A DNA stretch of 64,000 nucleotides. Origin: Actinoplanes sp. TFC3 (lineage in GTDB: Bacteria > Actinomycetota > Actinomycetes > Mycobacteriales > Micromonosporaceae). A program made the position numbers and the translations under genes. Of this stretch, positions 45,438-53,670 are shown piece by piece; the stretch's first letter is position 1; every line of letters begins with the position of its first letter. Under the pieces are notes generated by a model. The model was given only the letters and a program-made list of their open reading frames with translations. It did no database searches and was not told the DNA's origin. The stretch lies in assembly GCF_001553785.1 (NCBI RefSeq), contig NZ_LOJP01000002.1, forward strand, positions 978,096 through 1,042,095. The letters run 5' to 3'.

Positions 45438-46868
45438 TCAGGCCGCGACCGCCGCTTCGGCCATCTGCTCCGAGGTGGGATGCAGGCGCGGTGCGGCAAG
45501 TGCGGTCAGGATGTTGGCTGCTGCGAAGATTGCCGCCAGCAGCAAGCCCCGCTCGAAGCCGCCGACCAGCGCGTCCTGCGGATTCGAACCGGCCGCGAGC
45601 AGGCCCTGCACATGCGAGGTCGACAGCGTCGTGATGACCGCCAGCCCGACCGCGCCGCCGACCTGGTAACCCGCGTTCACCACGCCCGACGCCGCGCCCG
45701 CCTGCTCGTGGCGCACGTCGGAGACCGCGGCGATCGAGGCCGGCGTACCGACCGCGATGATGCCGATGCCGAACAGCACCAGGCCGGGCAGGATCGAGGT
45801 GACGTAGGAACTGGTGGCGTCGGCCCGGGAGAGCAGCAGCAGCCCGACGATGCTCAGCGCGGCGGCTCCAATCTGCACCGGCTTCGTGCCGAACCGGGTG
45901 ACCAGTTGCGAGGACAGCACCGCGCTGGCAATGGCCGCGAACCCCATCGGCAGGAATTCCAGGCCGGTTTCGAGCGCGGTAAGACCCCGGACCTGCTGCA
46001 GGAAGATCGCGGTGAGGAAGAACATCGCGAGGAAGGCCGCGCCGTTGAGCGCCAGGGCCAGCATCGACGTGGTCAGGCTCCGGGACTTGAACAGCGTCAG
46101 CGGTACGAGCGGAGCAGCGGATCGGGCTTCTACCCGTACGAAGGCAGTCAGCATTGCCGCCCCACCCACCAGCAGCGCGATGACCTCGAAGGACGACCAC
46201 CCCAGGGGTTCCGCCCGGATCACGCCCAGCACGATCGCCAGCAGACCACCTGTGCTCAGCAGAGCCCCGGCTATATCGAAGGTGCGCCGCCCGGTTGTGG
46301 TCGTGCGGCTCTCGGCCACGATCATCGGCACGATGACCGCCAGTACCACCGCGAACGGCACGTTGACCAGGAAGATCCAGCGCCACGACAGCGAGTCGAC
46401 CAGCAGCCCACCGGCGATGACCCCCAGCGTGCCACCGAGCCCGGCCAGCCCACCCCACACGCCCATCGCGATGTTGCGGTCACGGCCCTGCGCAAACGTC
46501 ACCGTGAGGATGGCGAACGCCGCCGGGGAGAGCAGCGCCCCGCCCAGACCCTGCACCGCCCGCAGCACGATCAGCTGCTCAGGGGGCTGCGCCAGCCCGG
46601 CCAGCAACGAGGTGACCCCGAAGACCAGCAGGCCGATCACGAACAAGCGGCGGCGCCCGAGCAAGTCGGCAACCCGTCCGCCAAGCAGCAGGAAACCGCC
46701 GAACAGCAGCGTGTACGCACTGACTACCCATTGCAGCCCGGAGGCGCTGAACGCCAAGTCCTGCTGAATGCTCGGCAGCGCCACGTTCACGATCGTCACG
46801 TCCAGCACGACCATGAACTGGGCCACCGCCAGCACGGCCAAGGTTGCCCACGGATTTCGTTGCACCAC
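45438..46868 (-). CDS. DHA2-type MFS transporter, second copy
   Basis: The 476-aa, 14-helix protein is a second EmrB/QacA-type pump, with VVLDVTIVNVALPSIQQDL, GRVADLLGRRRLF (motif A) and SWRWIFLVNVPFAVVLA. It is not a close copy of the 43793 pump. It lies downstream of its own TetR gene on the same strand, with a palindromic operator between them. The N-terminus MVQRNPWATLAVLAVAQF fits the family. Confidence 0.9.
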   Translation of the reverse strand: MVQRNPWATLAVLAVAQFMVVLDVTIVNVALPSIQQDLAFSASGLQWVVSAYTLLFGGFLLLGGRVADLLGRRRLFVIGLLVFGVTSLLAGLAQPPEQLIVLRAVQGLGGALLSPAAFAILTVTFAQGRDRNIAMGVWGGLAGLGGTLGVIAGGLLVDSLSWRWIFLVNVPFAVVLAVIVPMIVAESRTTTTGRRTFDIAGALLSTGGLLAIVLGVIRAEPLGWSSFEVIALLVGGAAMLTAFVRVEARSAAPLVPLTLFKSRSLTTSMLALALNGAAFLAMFFLTAIFLQQVRGLTALETGLEFLPMGFAAIASAVLSSQLVTRFGTKPVQIGAAALSIVGLLLLSRADATSSYVTSILPGLVLFGIGIIAVGTPASIAAVSDVRHEQAGAASGVVNAGYQVGGAVGLAVITTLSTSHVQGLLAAGSNPQDALVGGFERGLLLAAIFAAANILTALAAPRLHPTSEQMAEAAVAA

Positions 46869-46888
46869 GTCTCGCCTCCCCTATGCGT

Positions 46889-46900
46889 TGTACATGTACA
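46889..46900 (-). promoter_or_regulatory. Palindromic operator upstream of the MFS gene
   Basis: TGTACATGTACA is a perfect 12-bp palindrome 20 bp before the transporter start. A second TGTAC half-site (46909-46913) lies just downstream. The same TGTACG/CGTACA core occurs upstream of the TetR gene, so this is the likely site for that regulator. Confidence 0.65.
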
Positions 46901-46948
46901 CCGTATATGTACGCCGTAGAGGAACGTCAAGAGATGTGATCCATGTCG

Positions 46949-47596
46949 TCAGCGCAGCGCGCGCACGCCCTGGACCAGCAGATCCAGGTTCAGCTCGAAG
47001 TAGTCGTCTTGACCAAAGCAATTCACCAGGTCCGGTGCGGCGGCGATGACCCGGGGATAGCGCTCCGGCGACAACGCTTCGAGCAACGCCTTCTTCTGGC
47101 GTACCAGATGCTCCTGGTCCTCGGGTTCGGGCCGGTTCGTGAATTCCGCCGCGACCAGCGAGATCACCGAACAGAGCAGGAACGTCGCGGCATTGGCCGA
47201 GCGATGCGGATCGAGACCGGCCCGGGACAACAGTTCCAGCACGCGCTCGGCGAGCTTGAGGCCCGGCTCGGCATTGAGCACCCGGCGCATCGCCAGGCCC
47301 GCGGCCGGCGGGTGGGGGCGCAGCGCGGCCAGGATCGCCCCGAGGATGGCCCGCAACTGCACGTCCCACGGCTCCTCGGTGGGCTCGGGCAGATCGACCG
47401 AGGTGATCAGGTGCTCGGCCATCGCGTCGAGCAAGCTGTCCTTGTCATTGAAGTGCCAGTACATGGCCATCGGGGTGACGCCGTTCTCCTGGGCCAGCCG
47501 CCGGATGGTCACCGCCTCGAGCCCCTCGGCGTCGGCGAGGTCCATCGCGCAGCCGATCAGCGTGTCCCGACTCAGACGAACGCTCCGCTTGGCCAT
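46949..47596 (-). CDS. TetR-family regulator (TetR_C-like)
   Basis: The 215-aa regulator has the HTH EAVTIRRLAQENGVTPMAMYWHFNDKDSLLDAM (about residues 28-60), the YWHF pattern being typical of TetR itself, and a helical ligand-binding domain. The ATG at 47596 is chosen because upstream codons belong to the operator region, which contains the palindrome at 47605. It would repress itself and the pump at 45438. Confidence 0.9.
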   Translation of the reverse strand: MAKRSVRLSRDTLIGCAMDLADAEGLEAVTIRRLAQENGVTPMAMYWHFNDKDSLLDAMAEHLITSVDLPEPTEEPWDVQLRAILGAILAALRPHPPAAGLAMRRVLNAEPGLKLAERVLELLSRAGLDPHRSANAATFLLCSVISLVAAEFTNRPEPEDQEHLVRQKKALLEALSPERYPRVIAAAPDLVNCFGQDDYFELNLDLLVQGVRALR

Positions 47597-47604
47597 CCCG
47601 CAAC

Positions 47605-47617
47605 TGTACGACGTACA
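47605..47617 (-). promoter_or_regulatory. Palindromic operator of the TetR gene
   Basis: TGTACG-A-CGTACA is a perfect 6-1-6 inverted repeat directly upstream of the TetR start (47596) and shares its TGTAC core with the site at 46889. Autoregulation is inferred. Confidence 0.65.
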
Positions 47618-47774
47618 CCCGGTGCGACGACTGCTCGGCGCGAGATGGATCACGCCCGCCACTATGGGGTCATCTGTTCACACACCGCTAACCTTCGAAA
47701 ACGGAGCGCATTGTTCTTCAGCGGGGGCGGGACTTGACGATGAAACGCGGTGAGACCGAGGGGAGAGTGGGCCG

Positions 47775-49379
47775 ATGAACGCGCACGCCAGCGTTGCCGA
47801 GCAGCTGTCCGCTGCCCTGACCGAGCTTGAGGACCAGTATCTGTGGGACGCCGACTCGTCCTATGACGCGGCCGTCGAGATCGAGCGGCAGGCCCAGGAG
47901 CTGGGCGACGATCGGCTCATCACCCGGGCCCGGCTGTGCCAGGCCAACATGCTGATGCGTAACGGCGACGTGGCCGCGGCGGCGAACCAGATCTGGGCCA
48001 TCCACCGCTGGGCCGCCGACCACGACGACCACGTCCTGCAGGCGCGCACCCACCTGGTCTGGGGCAACATCCACCGCCACCTCGGCGATGCCGCGAAGAG
48101 CCTCGAGCACTGCGTGCTGGCCGTCGAGCTGATGGACGAGACAGCCACCGCATACATGCACGTCTGGCACCGCACCAAGCTGGCCGACGCGCTCGGTGCG
48201 GCCGGCTCCTTGGACGACGCCCGGGTGCGCTACGCCCAGGCGATCCACCTGGGCGAGGAACTCAACCTCCCCTCGCTGCTGCTCGGGGTTTTGAACAACT
48301 GGGCCTACACCGAACTCGCCGCCGGTGAGCAGAAGCTGGCCCAGGAAGTCACCGATCAGCTCCAGCAATTCGCCACTCAACATGACCTCGTGCTCGACCC
48401 GGCCGCGCTGGACACCATCGGCTCGATCGAAATCGAGAACGGCAACTACCAGGAGGCGGAAGACCTGCTGCTGGAGGCCGTCCGCCGGCACCTGATAGGC
48501 AACTATGAGGACGCCGACGCCCTGGCCGAGTACAAGCTGACGCTGGCCCGCGCCCAGCGTTTTCTCGAAGCGCACAACCGTGCCCAGGCCAGCCTCGACG
48601 AATCCCGCGCGCTGTGCCGGGAACGCGCCCTGGGCGAGGTCATGGTCCGCGTTCACCAGGAACAAGCCGAACTCCACGCCGCCCGTGGCGAGTACGCCGA
48701 AGCCTTCGCCGTCCACAAAGTCTTCTTCGCCGCCCACAACCGGCTGCACTCGTCGCAGCGCGAAGCCCAGGCCCGCACCCGCCAAGCCATGTTCGAAACG
48801 GCCGAAGCGCGCCAGGAAGCCGAGCGCTTCCGCGAACAGGCCCGCCGCGACCCGCTGACCGGCCTGCGCAACCGCCGCTACCTGGACGAGCAACTGCCGG
48901 AGATGATCGCCGGCTGCCCCGACCTGACGGTGGCAATCGTCGACCTGGACCACTTCAAGCGCGTCAACGACCAGCTGTCCCACGACGTCGGCGACCAGGT
49001 TCTGATCCAGGTAGCCAAGCTGCTGGAGACCGAACTGGCAGCGGTGACAACGGACGGCTTCGCGGCCCGCATGGGTGGCGAGGAGTTCCTGCTGACCCTG
49101 CCCGGCATGAACGTGACCCGGGCGGCACCGCAGCTCGACGGGATCCGGGCCGCGGTCTCGTCGTACGACTGGTCGGAGCTTACCCACGGCCTACCTGTGA
49201 CCGTCAGCATCGGCGTGGCCGACCTGACCGACGCCAGCGAACCGACTCAGGCTGCTTTGCTCTCCATCGCCGACCGGAACCTGTACGTCGCCAAGCACGC
49301 TGGGCGCGACCGGGTGGTTGCGGGGACGAGCCTTGATGGGCGGCATCGGTCGTACCGGAGTGGGGCCACCGCGGCCTGA
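47775..49379 (+). CDS. TPR-GGDEF diguanylate cyclase
   Basis: The 534-aa cytoplasmic protein has about six TPR-like helical repeats (residues 10-340) and a C-terminal GGDEF domain. The active-site motif is GGEEF (about 434-438), an active variant, and the domain start DPLTGLRNRRYLDEQL is canonical. No RxxD inhibitory site precedes GGEEF, so product inhibition by that route is not expected. The TPR part should bind a partner that controls cyclic-di-GMP synthesis. GAGGGGAGAGTGGGCCG precedes the ATG. Confidence 0.9.
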   Translation: MNAHASVAEQLSAALTELEDQYLWDADSSYDAAVEIERQAQELGDDRLITRARLCQANMLMRNGDVAAAANQIWAIHRWAADHDDHVLQARTHLVWGNIHRHLGDAAKSLEHCVLAVELMDETATAYMHVWHRTKLADALGAAGSLDDARVRYAQAIHLGEELNLPSLLLGVLNNWAYTELAAGEQKLAQEVTDQLQQFATQHDLVLDPAALDTIGSIEIENGNYQEAEDLLLEAVRRHLIGNYEDADALAEYKLTLARAQRFLEAHNRAQASLDESRALCRERALGEVMVRVHQEQAELHAARGEYAEAFAVHKVFFAAHNRLHSSQREAQARTRQAMFETAEARQEAERFREQARRDPLTGLRNRRYLDEQLPEMIAGCPDLTVAIVDLDHFKRVNDQLSHDVGDQVLIQVAKLLETELAAVTTDGFAARMGGEEFLLTLPGMNVTRAAPQLDGIRAAVSSYDWSELTHGLPVTVSIGVADLTDASEPTQAALLSIADRNLYVAKHAGRDRVVAGTSLDGRHRSYRSGATAA

Positions 49380-49498
49380 GGGTCTTTCCTGGCCCCTCAT
49401 CCTCCTTTTGGCGCCCCGCCTTTCTGACGGACTGCGGGTCTGAAAACGATCATCGCGCGCGGCTACGCTGAGCCCTTTCGTCGTGGCTTTCGCAAGGG

Positions 49499-50311
49499 AT
49501 GGCCGGCATGGAAGTCAATCCGTACCTGCCGCACTCGGCCCGCATCTATGACTACTGGCTGGGTGGGAAGGACAACTTCGCTGCGGATCGGCAGGTTGGT
49601 GAGGCCATGCTGCGGGCCATCCCGACCTTGCGTCTGATGGCCTCGGCGAATCGCACGTTCATGCACCGAGTGGTCCGCGCGCTGGTCAACAGCGAGGGCA
49701 TCCGCCAGTTTCTCGACATCGGCACCGGCATCCCGACCCGGCCCAACCTGCACGATGTGGCCCAGCAGACCGCGCCCGACACCCGGGTGGTCTATGTGGA
49801 CAACGATCCCATCGTGCTCGTCCACGCTCGGGCGCTCATGGTGAGCAACGTACAGGGCCGATCTGAGTACGTCGCCGCCGACCTCCGGCAGCCGGAAACG
49901 ATTCTGACCGAAAAGGTTCTGCGGGAGACGCTCGATTTGGGGCAGCCGATAGGGCTCACGATGATTGCGATCCTCATGCTGCTGGCCGATGAGGAGAACC
50001 CGTGGGCGCAGGTGGCTCACCTACGCGACGCGATGCCGCCCGGCAGCGTTCTCGCGATCACCCATCCCACTGCGGACTTCAATCCGGATGCGGTGGGTGA
50101 GGCGGTGGCGGCTGCGCGGGGGGCAGGAATGACGTTGGTTCCCCGTACGAAGGAAGAAATCGCGCGGTTCTTCGGCGACTGGGAGTTGCTCGACCCGGGT
50201 CTCGTCCCGGTGCCCGCCTGGCGCCCGGAGAAGCCGGTGAAAGATGCCGAGTCGACCTACTACTGGGCCGGTGCAGCTCGCAAGCCGATCACCACGAATC
50301 CCAGGGAATGA
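49499..50311 (+). CDS. DUF574 SAM-dependent methyltransferase
   Basis: The 270-aa protein belongs to the actinobacterial methyltransferase family that opens with NPYLPHSARIYDYWLGGKDNF. SAM-binding motif I is FLDIGTGIPT and motif II is VVYVDNDPIVL. Members occur mostly in WhiJ-like regulatory clusters, and the XRE/DUF397 pair lies 1.3 kb away, though the genes between them are not the same operon. The substrate is not known. ATG 49499 or 49508 may be used. Confidence 0.9.
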   Translation: MAGMEVNPYLPHSARIYDYWLGGKDNFAADRQVGEAMLRAIPTLRLMASANRTFMHRVVRALVNSEGIRQFLDIGTGIPTRPNLHDVAQQTAPDTRVVYVDNDPIVLVHARALMVSNVQGRSEYVAADLRQPETILTEKVLRETLDLGQPIGLTMIAILMLLADEENPWAQVAHLRDAMPPGSVLAITHPTADFNPDAVGEAVAAARGAGMTLVPRTKEEIARFFGDWELLDPGLVPVPAWRPEKPVKDAESTYYWAGAARKPITTNPRE

Positions 50312-50695
50312 CCTCCTGGGGATGGTTCAGCAGGGCTGGTGCGGCGTGTCCGGTTTTGATTTACCCACTCACGCAGAATGAAGGGGTCGGACGGCTGCTT
50401 TTGCGCCGCCAGGCGCCTGGCCGGCCGGGCCCGGCCTCGACGGGAGTTGCGGTCTGCACCCTGCAACCAGGTACGACAGCTAGATCTTCATCTGGGAAAT
50501 GCACGGCGGGGCAGAAGCCGCAAAGCCAGCCGGCCGAGCGATCCAGCACGGGGGAACCGGACCGCCCGGCCGGGGTCCGGGCTGCGCGCCACGGAGCTCC
50601 GATCGGTGATGTCGCAACTACCGCGCCGTGAACGGGAGCTGGGCGCACTTTGAGCGACGCCGTGAACGGCGCCGCTCTTTCCTGCTATGACGCTT
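50312..50695. other. Intergenic region, no clear gene
   Basis: About 380 bases with overlapping open frames on both strands that have Arg/Pro/Ser-rich, chance-like translations and no ribosome-binding sites. One hairpin (50652-50677) is listed separately. Confidence 0.5.
50652..50677 (+). terminator. Terminator-like hairpin
   Basis: GAGCGACGCCG and CGGCGCCGCTC pair with one A-C mismatch around a TGAA loop, followed by TTTCC on the + strand. It may end the minus-strand genes at 50696-51353 or a short + strand transcript. Confidence 0.4.
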
Positions 50696-51070
50696 TCAGG
50701 GGCGAAGGCGGGGTCTCCTACGCATCGGAGGGTGCGGAAGTCTGCCCGCACGCACCAGTACTTGCCTTACTTGTCCCGCTTCGCCCGTGCGGTTTTCGAT
50801 TACTGTGCCGGACACTTCGAGCCACGTGTCTCCTTCGTAGGGGATCGGCTTGCCCCATTCGACCCAGTTCAGGCGGAGGGCCAACGGGCCGATGCCGTAG
50901 CAGTAGTCGGTTTCCTCGAAGACGTGTACCGGCCAGCGGGCGACGCTGAGCTGCAACCGTCCACGGCGGATGACCGGCGACCCAGGGGCCCACCAACGCG
51001 AGCCGGCAGGCAAGCGACGGCGCGCGCAGTGGACATGCTCAGTTACTCGCGTGGGGATCACCCCCGTCAT
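50696..51070 (-). CDS. Hypothetical protein
   Basis: The 124-aa protein has a Trp/Tyr-rich core (SRWWAPGSPVIRRGRLQL, then VHVFEETDYCYGIGPLAL) and a strand-rich pattern consistent with a small beta fold; its C-terminus is Arg/Pro rich. The family is not recognised. The ATG at 51070 lies inside the preceding gene (32-bp overlap), so coupling is likely. Other starts inside the frame are possible. Confidence 0.55.
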   Translation of the reverse strand: MTGVIPTRVTEHVHCARRRLPAGSRWWAPGSPVIRRGRLQLSVARWPVHVFEETDYCYGIGPLALRLNWVEWGKPIPYEGDTWLEVSGTVIENRTGEAGQVRQVLVRAGRLPHPPMRRRPRLRP

Positions 51071-51353
51071 CGTCGAACGCAGCACCCGGCGAGGAACCCG
51101 ACCCAGCCGGAGCGTCTGGCCACGGCGAAGGCGAAAGGCCGGCTCCCGAAGAAGGACCATCCTTGCGGGTCAGCGCATGCCGCACCCCGCCGAAGCGATG
51201 CGACACCGTAGTAGCGCGAGTTGATGCCGCCTGCATTCCGTCAGTGCGCTGCTCGTCGCGGTAGACCAGGGCCGGGTTGCCGCGGCGCTGGGGGTCGGTG
51301 GCTTCAGGGTCGGTGGGTTCCCAGGGCTCGGGCCGGATGTTCGGGACCGGCAT
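51039..51353 (-). CDS. Small disordered Pro/Gly/Asp-rich protein
   Basis: The 104-aa protein begins MPVPNIRPEPWEPTDPEATD and is mostly low-complexity, with a Gly/Ser/Asp tail. GGAGGAAACGC in front of the ATG is one of the best ribosome-binding sites in the window and supports a real gene. It overlaps the next gene by 32 bp. The function is unknown. Confidence 0.55.
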   Translation of the reverse strand: MPVPNIRPEPWEPTDPEATDPQRRGNPALVYRDEQRTDGMQAASTRATTVSHRFGGVRHALTRKDGPSSGAGLSPSPWPDAPAGSGSSPGAAFDDDGGDPHASN

Positions 51354-51480
51354 GCGTTTCCTCCGCTCGGACGCTCCCGCCAGAGAGCCTCGCGTCAGGG
51401 GCCGCCGAGGCCATTCCGCGACCGACCCGTCACTCAAAGATGTCACCCTCCGTGACCCCCACCGAGTGGGGTACGTGCGT

Positions 51481-51528
51481 TATCATGCTCACAATCATGT
51501 GAGAACGCAAGGCCGGATGCACGTGCAT
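51481..51528 (+). promoter_or_regulatory. WhiJ-type operator/promoter of the DUF397 gene (site A)
   Basis: TATCATGCTC (51481-51490, a possible -10 box) is followed by a CTCAC/GTGAG dyad and then CGCAAGGCCGGATGCACG... ending in the palindrome ATGCACGTGCAT (51517-51528). The same order of elements occurs on the minus strand at 52943-52995 upstream of the XRE gene. The DUF397 start is 73 bp downstream. Confidence 0.6.
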
Positions 51529-51600
51529 TTGCACAACAGACTGCCGCGCGTGACACACATCGCCGGTCTTCGGACCGGTCTCACCGTTAGGGAGCCAAGA

Positions 51601-51837
51601 ATGACGCGCATTTTCAACGGCATGCCCGCCGGGCAGCTGCAGGATGCGACCTGGCGAAAGAGTGGCCGGAGCAACCCGAGCGGCAATTGCGTCGAGTGCG
51701 CCACCCTGCCGGATGGCAGCGTCGCGTTCCGGAATTCCCGTGACCCGGAGGGCCCGGCTCTGATTTACACGCCAGCGGAGATCGAGGCTTTCCTCGGCGG
51801 CGTGCGCGATGGGGATTTCGACTACCTGCTCGGGTGA
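51601..51837 (+). CDS. DUF397-family protein
   Basis: The 78-aa protein has the complete DUF397 signature: TWRKSGRSNPSGNCVECATLPDGSVAFRNSRDPEGPALIYTPAEIEAFLGGVRDGDFD. Such proteins are encoded next to WhiJ/XRE-DUF5753 genes and are thought to form toxin-antitoxin-like or regulatory pairs with them. AGGGAGCCAAGA precedes the ATG. It converges on the XRE gene (88 bp between the stops) and shares an operator with it. Confidence 0.93.
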   Translation: MTRIFNGMPAGQLQDATWRKSGRSNPSGNCVECATLPDGSVAFRNSRDPEGPALIYTPAEIEAFLGGVRDGDFDYLLG

Positions 51838-51925
51838 CACGCATCCGTCAAAAGGGTGTCACCCGATTGAATTAATCACTGAGAGTTATTGATCCACAAC
51901 GAAGGATCGTGGGCGGCCGGTTGCG

Positions 51926-52816
51926 TCAGGCCGGGCGGCCGATCTCGTGCAGTAGCTTGCCGAGGATTTCCTGAGTGTGGTTCGGCGGCTCGGCGTCGAT
52001 GCAGACGCGCTCCATGGCGATCGCGTACTGGTCGACGTCGTCCCGCTTGTCCAGATAGATGCCGCTGGTCAGCTGCTCGACGTAGACCACGTCGGGCAGC
52101 TCCGGCTCGGGGAAGCGCAGGATGGCGAACGGGCCGCCCGCCGCGGCGTGACCACCGACGTTGAACGGAATGATCTGGAGCCGGACATTCGGCTTCTTCG
52201 ACGCTTCGATAAGCGCCTCGATCTGCCCGCGCATGACGTCGTGGCCGCCGATGGGCCGGCGCAGCACCGCTTCGTCGATGACCGCCCACAATTGCGGCGC
52301 CTCGGCCCGGTCGAGCAACTGCTGCCGCTGCTGGCGCAACTCGACCCGGCGATCGATTTCGTCGGCTGTCGCTCCGGCGTGTCCGAGCATGATCACGGCG
52401 CGGGCGTACTCCGGGGTCTGCAGCAGACCCGGGACGAATTGGATTTCGTACGTCCGGATCAGTGACGCGGCGGCTTCGAGTCCCAAATAGGACTGGAACC
52501 ATGACGGCATCACGTCGCCGAAGTGGTGCCACCAGCCGGGGTTGTTCGCCTGGCGCGCCAGGCCCAGCAGCGCCTCGCGCTCGGCTGCGTCCTTGACGCC
52601 GTACATGGTCAGCAAGTCAGCGACGTCGCGCTCCTTGAAGCTGACGCGGCCCAACTCCATGCGGCTGATCTTCGACCCGGAGGCGCGGATCTCGTAGCCG
52701 GCGTCTTCCCGGCTGATCCCTCTGCCTTCCCGAAGCCGACGCAACTGCGCACCGAGCAGGATGCGCAGCACGGTGGGGCCGCTGTTCGGCGCCTCCTCCT
52801 GCGAACCCGCGCTCAC
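51926..52816 (-). CDS. XRE-family regulator with DUF5753 (WhiJ-like)
   Basis: The 296-aa protein has an N-terminal XRE HTH (LRILLGAQLRRLREGRGISREDAGYEIRASGSKISRME, about 16-55) and a C-terminal DUF5753 domain (WFQSYLGLEAAASLIRTYEIQFVPGLLQTPEYARAVI...). The GTG at 52816 with GGAGCAGG just before it is the best start; the open frame continues upstream in low-complexity sequence. Its own promoter and that of the DUF397 gene have matching operators, so autoregulation and control of the partner are likely. Confidence 0.92.
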   Translation of the reverse strand: MSAGSQEEAPNSGPTVLRILLGAQLRRLREGRGISREDAGYEIRASGSKISRMELGRVSFKERDVADLLTMYGVKDAAEREALLGLARQANNPGWWHHFGDVMPSWFQSYLGLEAAASLIRTYEIQFVPGLLQTPEYARAVIMLGHAGATADEIDRRVELRQQRQQLLDRAEAPQLWAVIDEAVLRRPIGGHDVMRGQIEALIEASKKPNVRLQIIPFNVGGHAAAGGPFAILRFPEPELPDVVYVEQLTSGIYLDKRDDVDQYAIAMERVCIDAEPPNHTQEILGKLLHEIGRPA

Positions 52817-52942
52817 CCTGCTCCTTGTCCTTGCGTCTCGACGAAGCTGCAAGTTGCAGATCCGTTGCCCAATGCATCCTAAGGGTGAGATCGCCCGACG
52901 GAAAACCGAACGTTCGGCTATCCCCTGCGTCGATACGCACGA

Positions 52943-52995
52943 GCCGGATGCACGTGCATCCGGCCTTGCGAACGCACTCGATCCCGAGCATGATA
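52943..52995 (-). promoter_or_regulatory. WhiJ-type operator/promoter of the XRE gene (site B)
   Basis: A perfect 22-bp palindrome (52943-52964, core ATGCACGTGCAT) is preceded on the minus strand by CGCAAGG and, 20 bases further upstream, by TATCATGCTC (52995-52986). The order and spacing match site A upstream of the DUF397 gene. It lies about 130 bp upstream of the XRE start. Confidence 0.65.
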
Positions 52996-53122
52996 GCTGA
53001 CAGGCGGTGGGTGATGCGCTGACACAGCGTGCTGAAAAGTCTGGCTGTTCTGGCGAATCACACCCCCAGCGCCTAGGGAACCACCCGATGACCGAGTCAA
53101 TCCCGGACGCAGGAGGCTCTCG

Positions 53123-53440
53123 ATGTCCACCCCGACCATCGCCCCGCCGCAGCGAGACCCGGCAGAGGTGGCCCCGGCCGACAGCTACCACAAGAAAGAC
53201 CCCGTCTGGGTCTACCGGGACGGCTGGCGAGCAGGCGTCATCGAGGCAGCATCGCCGATGGCGGTGACCGTGACCTATCGCCCCGGCACCCACCTCGGCA
53301 CCGGTGTGGACACCTTCACAGCTTCCTACGTGACCACTCGCGCCGACGAAGACCCCGCCCTGGACCGCCGGCAGGAACACGGCCTGATGATCCGGCGCCC
53401 CAAGGTCGGCGGCGACGGCGCTGCGGCTTTGAGCTTCTGA
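53123..53440 (+). CDS. Hypothetical 105-aa protein, first gene of the radical SAM operon
   Basis: The protein has a flexible Pro/Ala start and then a small strand-rich domain (DPVWVYRDGWRAGVIEAASPMAVTVTYRPG, reminiscent of a KOW/Tudor-like barrel). It ends in GAAALSF, and so does not have the FxSxx-COOH end of precursors modified by FxsB. CAGGAGG precedes the ATG. Its stop overlaps the next ATG by one base (TGATG). It might be an accessory protein or an atypical substrate of the enzyme downstream. Confidence 0.6.
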   Translation: MSTPTIAPPQRDPAEVAPADSYHKKDPVWVYRDGWRAGVIEAASPMAVTVTYRPGTHLGTGVDTFTASYVTTRADEDPALDRRQEHGLMIRRPKVGGDGAAALSF

Positions 53441-53670
53441 TGATTGCGGCGGTCACCGGGCTCATCTGCCTGCTCACCGGCATAGTCCTCGGCTGGTATC
53501 TGCGGCGCAGCAACGACTGGTGCGCCCACTGTGGTGAACAGCTCAGCTGCGATGCCTGCGGGTCCGGGGCAGCCTGGCCGCGCGGCCGCTCATCGGAGCT
53601 AGAGTTCTCGGGTGCCGGCCTTCCGCGAATTCGTGATGAAGGTGCATCAGCGTTGCAACCTCGCCTGTGA
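53440..53670 (+). CDS. Small membrane protein with Cys-rich zinc-ribbon-like motif
   Basis: This 76-aa protein begins with a membrane helix (MIAAVTGLICLLTGIVLGWYL, listed here in two parts: residues 1-10 and 11-21). It is followed by CAHCGEQLSCDAC, a four-cysteine cluster at residues 28-40, and a short tail. It may be a membrane-tethered metal site. Its 3' part overlaps the radical SAM gene by 59 bp in another frame. The family is not recognised. Confidence 0.55.
   Translation: MIAAVTGLICLLTGIVLGWYLRRSNDWCAHCGEQLSCDACGSGAAWPRGRSSELEFSGAGLPRIRDEGASALQPRL

Noticed and set aside
47718-49187. A 489-codon open frame on the minus strand
   Set aside because: It is antisense to the TPR-GGDEF gene and has no protein-like motifs.
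50361-50653. Coding frames of about 90 codons on both strands
   Set aside because: No ribosome-binding site, chance-like Arg/Pro/Ser composition, and the frames overlap each other.
53123-53670. FxSxx-COOH precursor in the two small genes before the radical SAM gene
   Set aside because: They end in AAALSF and ALQPRL; neither has F-x-S-x-x at its C-terminus.
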